Shown here: piece by piece, positions 16,858-28,365 of the stretch | How positions within the stretch are numbered: position 1 is the first letter of the stretch | How the letters are laid out: each line of letters starts with the position of its first letter | From: Arthrobacter sp. QXT-31 | GTDB taxonomy: Bacteria > Actinomycetota > Actinomycetes > Actinomycetales > Micrococcaceae | Assembly: GCF_001969265.1 (NCBI RefSeq) | Contig: NZ_CP019304.1 | Location: 3,100,001 to 3,164,000, forward strand | Reading direction: 5' to 3' | DNA: 64,000 nucleotides | Notes under the pieces: model-generated | Told to the model about the DNA's origin: nothing | Databases searched by the model: none | What the model saw: the letters and a program-made list of their open reading frames with translations, nothing else | Program-made: the position numbers and the translations under genes

Positions 16858-18201
16858 CTACTTGAAGAGGGCGTTGACCTGGCTGTTGGCGTCGGTCAGG
16901 GAACTGGCCGGCTGCTTGCCGGAGACCACGGCGTCCATGGCAGGCTCCATGATGCCCTTGACCTTGGCGGTGTTGTCAGTGATGGGGTACAGGAAGGTGG
17001 TCTTGTTCTTTACCTGGTCGGTGAAGGCCGTGACGTCGACGCCCTTGGCCTTGAACGCTGCAGAGGCCTTGTCTGACGATGCCTTAAGGGCGGGGAAGAC
17101 GACAGCCTTGGACGCAACGACGTCCTGGCACGGTGCGGAGGCAAGGTACTCCACCCACTTGATGGCTGCGTCCTTCTTCTTGGTTCCGGCCCAGACCGAG
17201 TCGGCCAGGCCGTTGAACATCGACGCACGCTTGCCCTCCGGGCCCGCCGGAGTGGGGGCGATGCCCACCTCGATGCCCTTGTAGCCGGTGTACTGGCCGA
17301 TCATCCACGAACCGTGGGCATTGATGGCCGACTTGCCGGCAGCGAACGTGTCGGCCATGGCCGCGCCGATGGTGGACTCAAGCTTGGGCATGTACCCCTT
17401 CTTGACCAGTCCGGCGAACCAGTCGATGGAGGACTGGAACTTGGGGTCGTCGTAGTTGTAGTGCGTCCCCCACGGGTTCTTGTCCGTGTGGGACCAGCCG
17501 GTGGTGTTGGTCAGGTAGCTCCACTCGGTTTGGCCGGAGGAGTCGCCGCCGCCGTTGAGTCCTAGGCCGTAGACGGCCACGTTGTTCTTGTCGAAGCCGG
17601 CTTCATCGCCGCGCTTGCCGTTCTTATCGACGGTCAGGCGGGCGATGACCTTCTCGTACGTTCCGCCGTCCTGCGGGTTCCAAGTCAGGTTCTTCATCTC
17701 GTCCTCGGAGATGCCGGCCTTGGCGAGCATGGCCTTGTTGTAGAAGAGCCCGATGGTGTCCCAGTCCTTCGGCAGGCCGTAGCGCTTGCCGTCCTGGCCA
17801 ACCCAGAGGTCCGCGAGGCCCTCGTTGTAGGCTGTCAGGTCCACGTTGTCCTTCTTGACGGCGTCGTCGATGGGCAGCAGCTGCTTGTTCTCGGCGAGTT
17901 CGCCGTAGCGTCCGAGATGGTTGGTAAAGACGTCGGGGGCCGTGCCGCCGACAAACCCGTTGGTGAGCGTGCTCCAGTAGTCGTCCCAGCCGCGCTGGGT
18001 GATCTTGACCTTGATGTCGGGGTTGGCCTTGGTGAAGTCGTCGGCGCACTGCTGGTAGGCGGGCAGCTGGTTGGCGTCCCAGAGCCAGTAGCTGATCTCG
18101 CCCTTGGCCGATTCTGCGGAGGATCCTGAACCGCCGCAGGCGGAGAGGGAGAGCGCCATGGCGGCGGCGACGGCGACGGTGCCGAGGGATTTCTTCATCA
18201 T
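16858..18201 (-). CDS. Sugar ABC transporter substrate-binding lipoprotein
   Basis: This 447-residue extracellular solute-binding protein (family 1) carries a lipoprotein signal peptide with lipobox LSAC and acylated Cys22. Following blocks such as ISYWLWDANQ, GTAPDVFTNHLGRYGEL and AINAHGSWMIGQY are typical of sugar binders. It should deliver alpha-galactosides to the two permeases encoded upstream. It is third in the operon, after both permeases, which is not the usual order. Two adjacent ATG codons can serve as start. Specificity is inferred from the alpha-galactosidase next door. Confidence 0.92.
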   Translation of the reverse strand: MMKKSLGTVAVAAAMALSLSACGGSGSSAESAKGEISYWLWDANQLPAYQQCADDFTKANPDIKVKITQRGWDDYWSTLTNGFVGGTAPDVFTNHLGRYGELAENKQLLPIDDAVKKDNVDLTAYNEGLADLWVGQDGKRYGLPKDWDTIGLFYNKAMLAKAGISEDEMKNLTWNPQDGGTYEKVIARLTVDKNGKRGDEAGFDKNNVAVYGLGLNGGGDSSGQTEWSYLTNTTGWSHTDKNPWGTHYNYDDPKFQSSIDWFAGLVKKGYMPKLESTIGAAMADTFAAGKSAINAHGSWMIGQYTGYKGIEVGIAPTPAGPEGKRASMFNGLADSVWAGTKKKDAAIKWVEYLASAPCQDVVASKAVVFPALKASSDKASAAFKAKGVDVTAFTDQVKNKTTFLYPITDNTAKVKGIMEPAMDAVVSGKQPASSLTDANSQVNALFK

Positions 18202-18244
18202 GTTCTTTCCGTTCGGGTGGGGTGGAGGAGGAGCAGGGGGGTGT

Positions 18245-19183
18245 TTATTTGATTCCGGAGAATCCGATGGAGTTGACGATCTTCTTGCCGAAGGCGGCGA
18301 AGAGGACCAGGACAGGCAGCGCCGAGACCAGGGTGGCGGCCATGAGGCCGGACCAGTCCGGTGCGCCCTGCGGGGACTGCGACTTGAAGACGCCGAGTCC
18401 CACCTGAAGGACGCGTACGTCGTCCTGGGATCCGACCAGCAGGGGCCAGAAATATTCGTTCCACTGGCCGATGAAGGTCAGCAGCGCAAGGGTGGCGATG
18501 GGTGCAGCGGCGTTGGGGAGAACGATCTGGAAGAAGATGCGCAGGTGCTTGGCGCCGTCGAGCATGGCTGCCTCCTCAACTTCGCGGGACATGTTAAGGA
18601 AGAACTGCCGGAGGAAGAAGATTGCGAACGGCGTCATGAAGACATAGGGGAGGACCATCCCGAGCATCGTGTTGAGCAGGTCCAGGTTTTTGATCAGGAG
18701 GAAGTTGGGCAGGGCCGTGAAGATCGGCGGGACCAGCATGGTGCCCAGGAAAAGGCTGAACACTGCGTTCCGGCCCTTCCAGCGGAGCCGGGCGAAGGCG
18801 TAGGCAGCCATCGCGCTGAAGAACACGGCCCCGGCGGTGGTGATGGAGGAAAAGACGACCGAGTTGCGCAGGTACAGCCAGAAGTCGATGGCGGCACCGG
18901 AGCCGCCCTCCGCGACGGCGTCGGCCGGGCTTTGCAGCCCGAAGACGCGCATGAAGGCGCCAACTGTGAAGTCTGCAGGGAGCAGGCTGGCCGATTGGGT
19001 GGCCAGCGCCCCGTTGGTGGACAGTGCGGTCCGGAACACCCAGAGGAACGGGAGCACCGAGACGGCGATGGCGAGGGCCAGCAGGGCCCAGGCGCCCGCA
19101 CGGCGGGCGTTAAAGGTACGACGGCGGGTGGTTGCGCGGCGCGGTGCGGTGGCCTGCTGCGGTGCACGGCTGGTGGTGGTCAT
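18245..19183 (-). CDS. Carbohydrate ABC transporter permease, MalG type
   Basis: The 312-residue product has six predicted membrane helices and the EAA loop EEAAMLDGAKHLRIFFQIVLP (in part), where the ATPase docks. The Arg-rich N-terminus is cytoplasmic. It pairs with the MalF-type permease encoded 10 bases upstream. No ATPase gene is in the operon, so the transporter probably uses a shared MsiK/MsmK-type ATPase encoded elsewhere, as is common in actinobacteria. Confidence 0.94.
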   Translation of the reverse strand: MTTTSRAPQQATAPRRATTRRRTFNARRAGAWALLALAIAVSVLPFLWVFRTALSTNGALATQSASLLPADFTVGAFMRVFGLQSPADAVAEGGSGAAIDFWLYLRNSVVFSSITTAGAVFFSAMAAYAFARLRWKGRNAVFSLFLGTMLVPPIFTALPNFLLIKNLDLLNTMLGMVLPYVFMTPFAIFFLRQFFLNMSREVEEAAMLDGAKHLRIFFQIVLPNAAAPIATLALLTFIGQWNEYFWPLLVGSQDDVRVLQVGLGVFKSQSPQGAPDWSGLMAATLVSALPVLVLFAAFGKKIVNSIGFSGIK

Positions 19184-19193
19184 GCGGGACTCC

Positions 19194-20147
19194 TTAGTCC
19201 AGGTCCGACTCGTTGCCCCGGAGGAACTTCATCTGGATGAAGGCAACGAGGGCGAGGATGAGGAAGAGGATGACGGCGATGGCGGATCCGTAGCCGAAGT
19301 CCGACTCGGTGAAGGCGCGCTGGTAGATGTAGTACTGGATGACGCGGGTGGCGTTGACCGGTCCGCCCTGCGTGGTTACTGCCACGGTGTCGAAGACCTG
19401 GAAGGAACCGATCACGGTGACCACCAGGACCAGGACCAGGACCGGGCGAAGCAGCGGCAGGGTGATCTTGCGGAAGGTCTGGAACGGTGACGCGCCGTCC
19501 AGTTTGGCCACTTCGTAGAGGTGCTGCGGGATGGCCTGGAGGCCGGCGAAGATCAGCAGTGCGGTGTAGCCCATGTGGCGCCACGTGTTGATCAGGGCCT
19601 GGGTGGGAATGGCCCACTCCTCGCTGCCGAAGAATGCGACGCGGGGGAGGCCTGCCCATTCGATGAACTGGTTCACGATGCCGATCTGGTAGTCCAGCAT
19701 CCAAAACCACAGCAGTGCTGCGATGACGTTCGACATCAGGTAGGGCAGGAGTAGCGCACCCCGGACCAGGGTGGACTTTGCCACCCTGTCCATCAGGAGC
19801 GCCAGGACCAGCGCCAGCGCCGTCTGGAGTGCGATGTTCATGAGGACGTACTGGCCTGTGACGCCCAGGGAATTCCAAAACAGCGGGTCCTTGGCAATCG
19901 CCGCGTAGTTGTCCAGGCCCACCCACTCCGGGTCGCCAAGGATGTTGTACTCCGTGAAGCTCAGGTAGATCCCCCGGATGGTGGGCACTACGTAGAACAG
20001 GATGAAACCGATCATTGCCGGGGCGATGAAGAAGAGGGCGATCTTGAGGTCGCCGTACCGCCGGAGGCCGCCTCGGCGTTTGCTGCCGGACCACGCCGGC
20101 CGCTGATCACTCCTGGCTGCTGGGTTCTTGGTAAGGGTGGTCATCAT
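19194..20147 (-). CDS. Carbohydrate ABC transporter permease, MalF type
   Basis: This 317-residue membrane protein has about six helices and the EAA loop YEVAKLDGASPFQTFRKITLP (in part). The start at 20147 (or the adjacent ATG at 20144) is preceded by AGGAAGG; an upstream in-frame start lacks a ribosome-binding site. It is the first gene of the alpha-galactoside operon and lies directly downstream of the operator at 20191-20206, so a LacI-type repressor should control the whole operon from here. Confidence 0.93.
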   Translation of the reverse strand: MMTTLTKNPAARSDQRPAWSGSKRRGGLRRYGDLKIALFFIAPAMIGFILFYVVPTIRGIYLSFTEYNILGDPEWVGLDNYAAIAKDPLFWNSLGVTGQYVLMNIALQTALALVLALLMDRVAKSTLVRGALLLPYLMSNVIAALLWFWMLDYQIGIVNQFIEWAGLPRVAFFGSEEWAIPTQALINTWRHMGYTALLIFAGLQAIPQHLYEVAKLDGASPFQTFRKITLPLLRPVLVLVLVVTVIGSFQVFDTVAVTTQGGPVNATRVIQYYIYQRAFTESDFGYGSAIAVILFLILALVAFIQMKFLRGNESDLD

Positions 20148-20190
20148 CGACCCTTCCTGGGTGTGTGATGGAACTAACAATCGCCAACGA

Positions 20191-20206
20191 ATCTACACGA
20201 GTAGAT
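20191..20206. promoter_or_regulatory. LacI-type operator 1, upstream of the sugar transporter operon
   Basis: ATCTACAC-GAGTAGAT is a 16-bp palindrome matching at 7 of 8 positions, with the central CG typical of LacI-family operators. It is 44 bases upstream of the first permease gene. A related site lies 77 bp away. Confidence 0.65.
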
Positions 20207-20267
20207 GAGGGGGCGCAAGAAAAATTTTGTTGCCGTTACTGCGCCGAAGTTCTGCAACGTTGCGGGC

Positions 20268-20283
20268 GTTGACTCGAGTAGAC
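20268..20283. promoter_or_regulatory. LacI-type operator 2, upstream of the oxidoreductase gene
   Basis: GTTGACTC-GAGTAGAC shares the GAGTAGA half with operator 1 and has a central CG; its left half is weaker (6 of 8 symmetrical). It faces the plus-strand oxidoreductase and lacI genes, so one repressor could control both divergent units. Confidence 0.55.
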
Positions 20284-20359
20284 TTGGGTGCAAGACTGTG
20301 GCGCAGCATATGCGCGGGCCGTAAACGCGGCGCTGCCCAAACCTTGGAAGGCAGGAACA

Positions 20360-21562
20360 ATGGCGTTTTCAATCGGAGTAGTCGGGGTCGGGCAGTTCGG
20401 TGCCCAGTTCGCCCATCTCTTTCACCTGCATCCCGGAGTCAGCGACGTCTTCGTGGTGGACGAGCGGCCGGAACGCGCCGCCGAGGCCATCGAACGTTAC
20501 GGGCTGGCCGGCTCCCTTGGCACCTTCGACGAGCTGCTGGCGTCCGACGTCGACGCCGTCGCCATCTTCACGCAGCGGTGGACTCACGGGCCGCTGGTGG
20601 AGCGGGCGCTCCGCGCCGGAAAGCATGTCTACTCGGCGGTGCCCATGGCTGTCACCGAGGATGAGATCGCCAAGATCATCGACGCCGTCCGGGAGACCCG
20701 CAAGGTCTACATGATGGGCGAAACCAGCTACTACAACCCGGCCACGGTCTATGCGCGCCAGCAGCACGCGGCCGGCAAGTTCGGGCGGGTTTTCTACTCC
20801 GAGGGCGACTACGTGCACGACATGGACCTGGGCTTCTACGACGCCTACCAGTACAGCGGCGGCGAACGCTGGAAGGAGACGGCCAGCTACCCTCCAATGC
20901 TGTACCCGACCCACGCCATCGGAGGGGTCCTCGGCGCACTGCCGGCGCACGCCGTCAGCGTCAGCTGCGTCGGCGTGAAGGACGACCGCCAGGACGGCGT
21001 GTTCGACAAGGACATCAGCATGTTCGGGAACGACTTCTCCAACGCCACGGCGCTTTTTGAACTGAAAGACGGCGGAGCCATGCGGACCAACGAGATGCGC
21101 CGGGTGGGCTACCCCTCGCACATCCGGGAATCACGGTTCCGCTTTTTCGGCACCGAGGCCAGCTTCGAGCAGCTGGCCAAGGTGACGGTCTGGCAGGACA
21201 AGGCCAACGTCCATGACATCTCCGAGCAGGTGGAGTCCCGGCCCAGCATGGCCCTGGACGACCCCTCGCTCGCCAACGTGGCGCCTGAGCTTCGGGATGC
21301 CTTCGTCTCCGGGCTTGCTCCCGTGCACGACAGCGACAGGCTGCCGGAGGAGTTCCGCGGCGCGCCCAACGGCCATGAGGGCAGCCACCACTTCCTCGTG
21401 GACGACTTCGTCAGGGCCGTGAACACCGGGTCCCTGCCGCCCGTCAACGCCTGGACGGCCGCGCGCTTCACCCTGCCCGGCATCGTGGCGCACGAATCTG
21501 CCCGGCGCAACGGCGAACGCCTCCCCATCCGTGACTTCGGTGATGCCCCGGCCACGCTCTGA
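20360..21562 (+). CDS. Gfo/Idh/MocA-family oxidoreductase lacking the EKP motif
   Basis: The 400-residue protein starts with a Rossmann motif (GVVGVGQFGAQFA) and has the two-domain layout of the family. At the place of the usual EKP motif it reads GKHVYSAVPMA (87-97), so the lysine normally involved in cofactor binding and catalysis is replaced. The C-terminal domain keeps PTHAIGG. It may be a sugar-modifying enzyme of the alpha-galactoside regulon or a catalytically altered homologue. AGGCAGGA precedes the ATG. The lacI gene follows directly. Confidence 0.85.
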   Translation: MAFSIGVVGVGQFGAQFAHLFHLHPGVSDVFVVDERPERAAEAIERYGLAGSLGTFDELLASDVDAVAIFTQRWTHGPLVERALRAGKHVYSAVPMAVTEDEIAKIIDAVRETRKVYMMGETSYYNPATVYARQQHAAGKFGRVFYSEGDYVHDMDLGFYDAYQYSGGERWKETASYPPMLYPTHAIGGVLGALPAHAVSVSCVGVKDDRQDGVFDKDISMFGNDFSNATALFELKDGGAMRTNEMRRVGYPSHIRESRFRFFGTEASFEQLAKVTVWQDKANVHDISEQVESRPSMALDDPSLANVAPELRDAFVSGLAPVHDSDRLPEEFRGAPNGHEGSHHFLVDDFVRAVNTGSLPPVNAWTAARFTLPGIVAHESARRNGERLPIRDFGDAPATL

Positions 21563-21588
21563 TGCCGGCTGTGGCTAGCATGGACACC

Positions 21589-22608
21589 ATGACCATTCCG
21601 GCAGTGCCCACCCCGCGTACCCAGGTGACCCGCAAGGATGTTGCCCGGTACGCCGGGGTGAGCACCGCCGTCGTCAGCTACGTGGTTAACGGCGGGCCGA
21701 AGAAGGTGGCGCCTGCCACCGAAGCGAAGGTCCAGGAAGCGATCCGGCAGCTGGGCTACCGCCCCAACGCCGCTGCCCGGGCCCTGAAGCTGGGCTCCAG
21801 CGAGACGATCGGCCTGGTCATTCCGGACAACAGCAACCCGTTCTTCTCCATGCTGGCCCACGCCGTGGAGGACGCGGCGGGGGCACTCGGCTACGCCCTG
21901 GTGCTGACGAACTCGGACGGGAACCTGGCCAAGGAGCGCCGGAACATCCGGAACCTGGCGGCCCGGCAGGTGGACGGCGTGGTGCTGGCCAGCGTGCTGT
22001 TCGAGCCGGACCTGGCGGATCTGGAGAGCGCCGAGATCCCGTCCGTGCTGCTGAGCCACAGCGGCAGTTCGGTGGGCGTCACCACGGTGGGCGTGGACCT
22101 GGCCAAAGGTGCACGCACCGCCGTCGAGCATCTGATCGGGCACGGCCACACCAACATCGGGCTGGCCATGGGCACCACCACGGGCAACGAGGCGGACGCC
22201 CGCGAAGAGGGCTGGGTGCAGGCGCTGAGGGATGCCGGGCTGCCCGAAGGCCCCATCGCCCGCAGTGCCTTCACCCGGGTGGGCGGTTACGCCGCCGGGC
22301 AGCGGCTGCTGGCCTCCGGGCACCGGCCCACCGCCATCTTCGCCAGCTCGGACATGCAGGCCATCGGCATCCTCCGCGCGCTCCACGAGGCCGGCCTGTC
22401 CGTGCCGGGGGACATCGCACTGGTCTCGTTCGACGGGTCCGAGGACGCGGAATACTCCTGGCCGACGCTGACCACGGTGGAGCAGCCCGTGCGCGACATG
22501 GCCGAAGCTGCCGTGCGGGCGCTGGTCGGAGCGGACCGCGGCGAGCCGGCACAGCACCGCGTCTTCCCGACGAAGCTCCTGGTCAGGCAGTCCTGCGGCT
22601 GCCCCTAG
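21589..22608 (+). CDS. LacI-family transcriptional regulator of the alpha-galactoside genes
   Basis: This 339-residue repressor has the N-terminal HTH VTRKDVARYAGVSTAVVSYVV and hinge helix NAAARALKLGS. A periplasmic-binding-like sugar domain follows (IGLVIPDNSNPFFS, DVGVD-type blocks, ASSDMQAIGIL, SFDGSEDA). The start at 21589 is chosen because TAGCAT stands 7 bases upstream and there is no ribosome-binding site; an ATG at 21562 overlapping the previous stop is the alternative. It probably binds the two operators at 20191 and 20268 and releases them when a galactoside binds. Confidence 0.9.
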   Translation: MTIPAVPTPRTQVTRKDVARYAGVSTAVVSYVVNGGPKKVAPATEAKVQEAIRQLGYRPNAAARALKLGSSETIGLVIPDNSNPFFSMLAHAVEDAAGALGYALVLTNSDGNLAKERRNIRNLAARQVDGVVLASVLFEPDLADLESAEIPSVLLSHSGSSVGVTTVGVDLAKGARTAVEHLIGHGHTNIGLAMGTTTGNEADAREEGWVQALRDAGLPEGPIARSAFTRVGGYAAGQRLLASGHRPTAIFASSDMQAIGILRALHEAGLSVPGDIALVSFDGSEDAEYSWPTLTTVEQPVRDMAEAAVRALVGADRGEPAQHRVFPTKLLVRQSCGCP

Positions 22609-22615
22609 ACAGCCC

Positions 22616-23398
22616 CTAGACGAGCCGCAGCCTGCCCACCCGGTCCCGGAGGATCCGCTGGGCGTCGGGGGACAAGCCGGAATCGCAGATCACCTCGTCG
22701 GCTTCCTCGAGTTTGGCGATGGTGCTGATTCCCTGGGTGCCCCATTTGGTGTGGTCCGCCAGGACCACCACCTTTCGGGAGGCTGTGATGAAGGCGCGGT
22801 TGGTTTCGGCCTCCAGGAGGTTCGGTGTGGTGTAGCCGGCCGCGGCGTCCATGCCGTGCACACCGAGGAACAGCAGGTCCAGGTTCAGCTGGCGCAGCGC
22901 CGCCGTCGCGATGGGTCCCACCAGGGCGTCCGACGGCGTGCGCTCGCCGCCGATGAGGATCACCGTTGAGGCGTGCCGTCCGGAGCCCGAGACGGACGCA
23001 TGGTGGAAGAGGTCGGCGATTTTCACTGAGTTGGTCACTGCTGTGATCCGGGGGCCGCCGGCAAGTTCCTTGGCGAGCGCCCAGGTGGTGGTGCCGGCGC
23101 TCAGGCCCACCGCCATGCCCTCGTGGACCAGGGCGGCGGCCTCCACGGCAATGGCGCGCTTCTGTGCAGTCAGCTGCGTGGACTTCAGTTCGAACCCGGG
23201 CTCGTGCGTGCTGGCATCCCCGGGCAGCTTGGCTCCGCCATGGATCCGCTCAACCTGGCCGCTTTCCTCCAGCATCTCGATGTCGCGGCGCACGGTCATC
23301 AGGGACACGCCCAGCTGCTGGGCGAGGTCCGACACGCGGACCACCCGGTCGCGCCGGACGGCGTCCACGATCGATTGGTGGCGGGCCGCGGGAAGCAT
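22616..23398 (-). CDS. DeoR/GlpR-family transcriptional regulator
   Basis: This 260-residue regulator has an N-terminal winged helix (HQSIVDAVRRDRVVRVSDLA, then VSLMTVRRDIEMLEESG and RIHGGA), followed by a sugar-phosphate sensor domain (VGLSAGTTTWALA, LLFLGVHGMDAAAG, LADHTKWG). Such proteins repress sugar-phosphate or glycerol operons. AAAGGAT stands before the ATG. It is convergent with the lacI gene, their stop codons lying in an imperfect 11-bp direct repeat (CAGCCCCTAGA-like). Its target is not visible in the window. Confidence 0.9.
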   Translation of the reverse strand: MLPAARHQSIVDAVRRDRVVRVSDLAQQLGVSLMTVRRDIEMLEESGQVERIHGGAKLPGDASTHEPGFELKSTQLTAQKRAIAVEAAALVHEGMAVGLSAGTTTWALAKELAGGPRITAVTNSVKIADLFHHASVSGSGRHASTVILIGGERTPSDALVGPIATAALRQLNLDLLFLGVHGMDAAAGYTTPNLLEAETNRAFITASRKVVVLADHTKWGTQGISTIAKLEEADEVICDSGLSPDAQRILRDRVGRLRLV

Positions 23399-23486
23399 CG
23401 GGATCCTTTCACTCGGCAGGTCAGGGCAGGAGTGTTACTGCCCATCATCGCCCAGAACTGACTGTAACTTCGTCACAGGGAACAGG

Positions 23487-23520
23487 AAAAGGGCCCGCCC
23501 GGTGGTCCGGACGGGCCCTG
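23487..23520 (-). terminator. Terminator of acs
   Basis: On the minus strand AGGGCCCGTCCGG pairs with CCGGGCGGGCCCT around a short loop, followed by TTTT. It is placed 12 bases after the acs stop. Confidence 0.85.
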
Positions 23521-23531
23521 CTTTCGCTTGT

Positions 23532-25541
<2,010 letters not shown>

Positions 25542-25954
25542 GGTGAACCTCATCATTCATCGATCTTTGCTGCGCGGTCCACCGGTCCCGGCCTTTGCCC
25601 GGCCGCACGGTGTTGGCCGCACGACGGAGGGCACCGGCCCGTTCCGGAAAACCGCAAAGAGCTGTTCCGAAACCAGACTAGCGCTTCCGGCATCGGCGCG
25701 TGGGCCGCGTCACACCGGGAGCCGTGAGCGGTGTCCATTTAGCGGTGAATGGTCCTTTGGCGCAGCTGTGCGGCTTCTGTGAGCACGCCGCGCCGCGGCC
25801 AGTCAGCTAGTGAAGCACCCTCCACTTGACTAGGCTGAGATGGACTCGTGACAGTGGCCGGGGGCAGCCAGACCGCTTGTGGTCAGGCTCCGGCCGTAGG
25901 GCGGAATCACGCAACGGACGCCAGTCCGGGCGCCGCCACGCTAAGGAGAACAGA
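25542..25954. other. Intergenic region between acs and the membrane-protein gene
   Basis: These 413 bases hold the divergent promoters of acs and the membrane-protein gene. A TTGACT near 25826 could be a -35 element for the plus-strand gene. No ORF with a ribosome-binding site, no RNA structure and no clear Crp palindrome was found. Confidence 0.5.
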
Positions 25955-27412
25955 ATGAATCAGCAAAGCCAAGGCCAGCCGGGCCCGGCCCAAGCGCACA
26001 ATGCTGCGCCGAACTTCATGAAGCAGCAGGGTGTGCGGAATGAGGCGGTAGCCGGACCCTTTACCGTCCGCGACCTGACCGTCTTCGGGGCCACGCTGGT
26101 TCTCTTTGTCGCATCACTGATTCCGATGTTCGCTGTGCGCTACAACCTGTGGAATCTGGGAAGTCTGTTCTTCCTGGGGCTCGGCGTGGTGCTGCCGCTC
26201 ATTGTTGCCGCATTGTTTGTGGCCCGCAGGCTCGCCCCCGAGACGAAGGTCCGCATCGGCTCCCTGTCTGTGGACCAGTTCGGTTCCGTGGTGGCATCCT
26301 TCGCGGTCGGCTTCTTCTTCCTGTCCGTCGCCGGCGCCTACACCCCGAGCCTTCTCGTGGCGCTGATCGGTTCCCTCGTGCTGCTGGCCGCCACGGTGCT
26401 GGCCCGCTACATCCCGTTCTTCGCCGGGGACTTCCTGGACCGCGCCGAGGTGCCGGCCCACATCATGGCCCGCGACTCGGCCGTTCCGGTGCGCAAGCCC
26501 AAGGCGCCCAAAGAGGCGAAGCCGGCCGCCGTCAAGCCTGGCGGTGCTGCCGCCGGCGCGGTTCCGGCAGGTCCTGAAGCCCGCGGCGCCGCCTCCCCTG
26601 GTCCTGTTTCCTCTGGTCCGGCTACCTCCGGGCATGTTTCCCACGGCCATGTTTCCCACGGTGCGACGGCGGTCAGCCAGCCGGGACAGGGTACGGCCCA
26701 GGCCGGCACCGCCGGTGCCGTAATCCCCGGTGCCACAGCTGACATTCCCGGCGCGGCAGGTGCCGCACCGGGGACCGGCGTGTGGCCCGCAGCCAATGCG
26801 GCCAGCAGCGCCGCAGCATCCCCCGAAACCGGACCGGCCGCCGTCGTACCCTCCGCCCAGACCCGGGACGCCGCGGCGCAGCCGGCCACAGCGGCCGAGC
26901 AGACCCAGCCGAACCGAGCCCCCGTCTCCCCGGCAACCGGCGCACCGGCAGCCGGTGCGGAAGCTCCGGCGGCACAAGCTGCACCTGAAACAGCCGCAGC
27001 CCCGGCACCGGAAGCGGCCGGCGCCGCCGGCCAGGGTGACAAAGCTGCGCGGGCCGATACAGCTGCGCGGGAGGCAGAGGCGGCACGGGTGGCCTCTGCC
27101 ACGCCTGCCACCGCCGTCCACCCGCGGGTGGACCTGCAGGAGCAGCAGCGGTCGCAGGAACCGATCGGCGCCACTGTGGACCCCTCGAGTCGGCCTGAGG
27201 AGTCCGAGCAGGAGCAGGTCCACGAGGCCTTCTGGTTCGCCGTCGCCCAGCACCGCACCGCAGTGGACGAGCGCACGGGCGCGCCGCTGTTCGGCATCGA
27301 ACCCGGCGGCTGGGTCCTGGCCCTCGAGGACCGCGGGGACGAGTTCCTGGTCCAGCACACGGACGGCCGGGTGGGCGTCCTGCGCGACCTCAGCAACATC
27401 GAGCGCGGCTAG
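25955..27412 (+). CDS. Membrane protein with Ala/Pro-rich linker and conserved C-terminal domain
   Basis: This 485-residue protein has four membrane helices between about 45 and 165. A roughly 200-residue linker rich in Ala, Pro, Gly and Thr follows, then a compact C-terminal domain ([16 protein letters not shown] to [11 protein letters not shown]). The start at 25955 has AAGGAG at the right distance; upstream in-frame codons give a non-conserved basic stretch. Function is unknown. The C-terminal block looks conserved and hydrophilic, so it may be a cytoplasmic interaction module. The gene lies 8 bases before nth and may be co-transcribed with it. Confidence 0.82.
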   Translation: MNQQSQGQPGPAQAHNAAPNFMKQQGVRNEAVAGPFTVRDLTVFGATLVLFVASLIPMFAVRYNLWNLGSLFFLGLGVVLPLIVAALFVARRLAPETKVRIGSLSVDQFGSVVASFAVGFFFLSVAGAYTPSLLVALIGSLVLLAATVLARYIPFFAGDFLDRAEVPAHIMARDSAVPVRKPKAPKEAKPAAVKPGGAAAGAVPAGPEARGAASPGPVSSGPATSGHVSHGHVSHGATAVSQPGQGTAQAGTAGAVIPGATADIPGAAGAAPGTGVWPAANAASSAAASPETGPAAVVPSAQTRDAAAQPATAAEQTQPNRAPVSPATGAPAAGAEAPAAQAAPETAAAPAPEAAGAAGQGDKAARADTAAREAEAARVASATPATAVHPRVDLQEQQRSQEPIGATVDPSSRPEESEQEQVHEAFWFAVAQHRTAVDERTGAPLFGIEPGGWVLALEDRGDEFLVQHTDGRVGVLRDLSNIERG

Positions 27413-27420
27413 CGGCCGCC

Positions 27421-28365
27421 GTGGCCGATTCCGCTTCGCGCCGGCGCGGCACGCCGGGCGGCGCCGTGGTCCCCGCCCCCGCGGAAGTCTCCGTTGAGGC
27501 TTCCGCGGAGGTTCCGGAAGCTGCCGTACCGGAAGCTGCCGTGGCCGCCGGAAGCGGGCCGGCGGCAAGCAAGCCGGCCCGCTCCGGTGAGTCGCCTCTC
27601 GCCCTGAAGCGCCGCGCCCGCCGCATCAACCGGGCACTCGCCGAGCAGTACCCGTACGCCCACGCCGAGCTGGACTTCCGGAACCCCTTCGAGCTCCTCG
27701 TGGCCACGGTGCTCTCCGCGCAGACCACGGACGTGACGGTCAACCTGATCACGCCGCTGCTCTTCTCCCGCTACCCGGACGCCCGCGCCATGGCGGAAGC
27801 GGACACCGCGGAGCTTGAAGCCATCATCAAGCCGACGGGGTTTTTCCGGGCCAAGTCCAAGAACCTCCTCGCGCTGGCGAACCGGGTGGTGGACGAGTTC
27901 GACGGTGTGGTGCCCGGCCGGCTGGAAGACCTGGTGACGCTTCCCGGCGTCGGGCGGAAAACCGCGAATGTGGTGCTGGGCAATGCGTTTGGCGTCCCCG
28001 GCATCACGGTGGATACCCACTTCGGGCGCCTGGCGCGGCGCTTCGGCTGGACCGAGTCCGACGATCCGGTCCGGATCGAGTCCGACGTGGCGGAGCTGTT
28101 CGAGCCCAAGGACTGGACCATGTTGTCCCACCGCGTGGTGTTTCACGGCCGCCGGGTCTGTCACTCCCGCAAGCCCGCCTGCGGGGCGTGCGCGGTGGCC
28201 AACTGGTGCCCCAGCTTCGGCTCAGGCGAGACGAATCCCGCCAAGGCGGCGAAGCTGCTGAAATACGAACTCGCGCCCGGCAACGAGGAGCTCCTGGCGA
28301 AGCTGATGGCCGAGACGCACCGCGCCGCCGAGATCCGGATGGAATCGCAACGGAGGACGCCGTGA
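27421..28365 (+). CDS. nth: Endonuclease III, base-excision DNA glycosylase
   Basis: The 314-residue enzyme removes oxidised pyrimidines and cleaves the abasic site. The helix-hairpin-helix [11 protein letters not shown] carries catalytic Lys180, and Asp198 is in TVDTH. The [4Fe-4S] ligands are Cys247, 254, 257 and 263 (C-X6-C-X2-C-X5-C). About 60 residues at the N-terminus are low-complexity and extra to the usual core, so a later start is possible. The GTG at 27421 is used. The stop overlaps the following Nudix gene by 4 bases. Confidence 0.95.
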   Translation: MADSASRRRGTPGGAVVPAPAEVSVEASAEVPEAAVPEAAVAAGSGPAASKPARSGESPLALKRRARRINRALAEQYPYAHAELDFRNPFELLVATVLSAQTTDVTVNLITPLLFSRYPDARAMAEADTAELEAIIKPTGFFRAKSKNLLALANRVVDEFDGVVPGRLEDLVTLPGVGRKTANVVLGNAFGVPGITVDTHFGRLARRFGWTESDDPVRIESDVAELFEPKDWTMLSHRVVFHGRRVCHSRKPACGACAVANWCPSFGSGETNPAKAAKLLKYELAPGNEELLAKLMAETHRAAEIRMESQRRTP

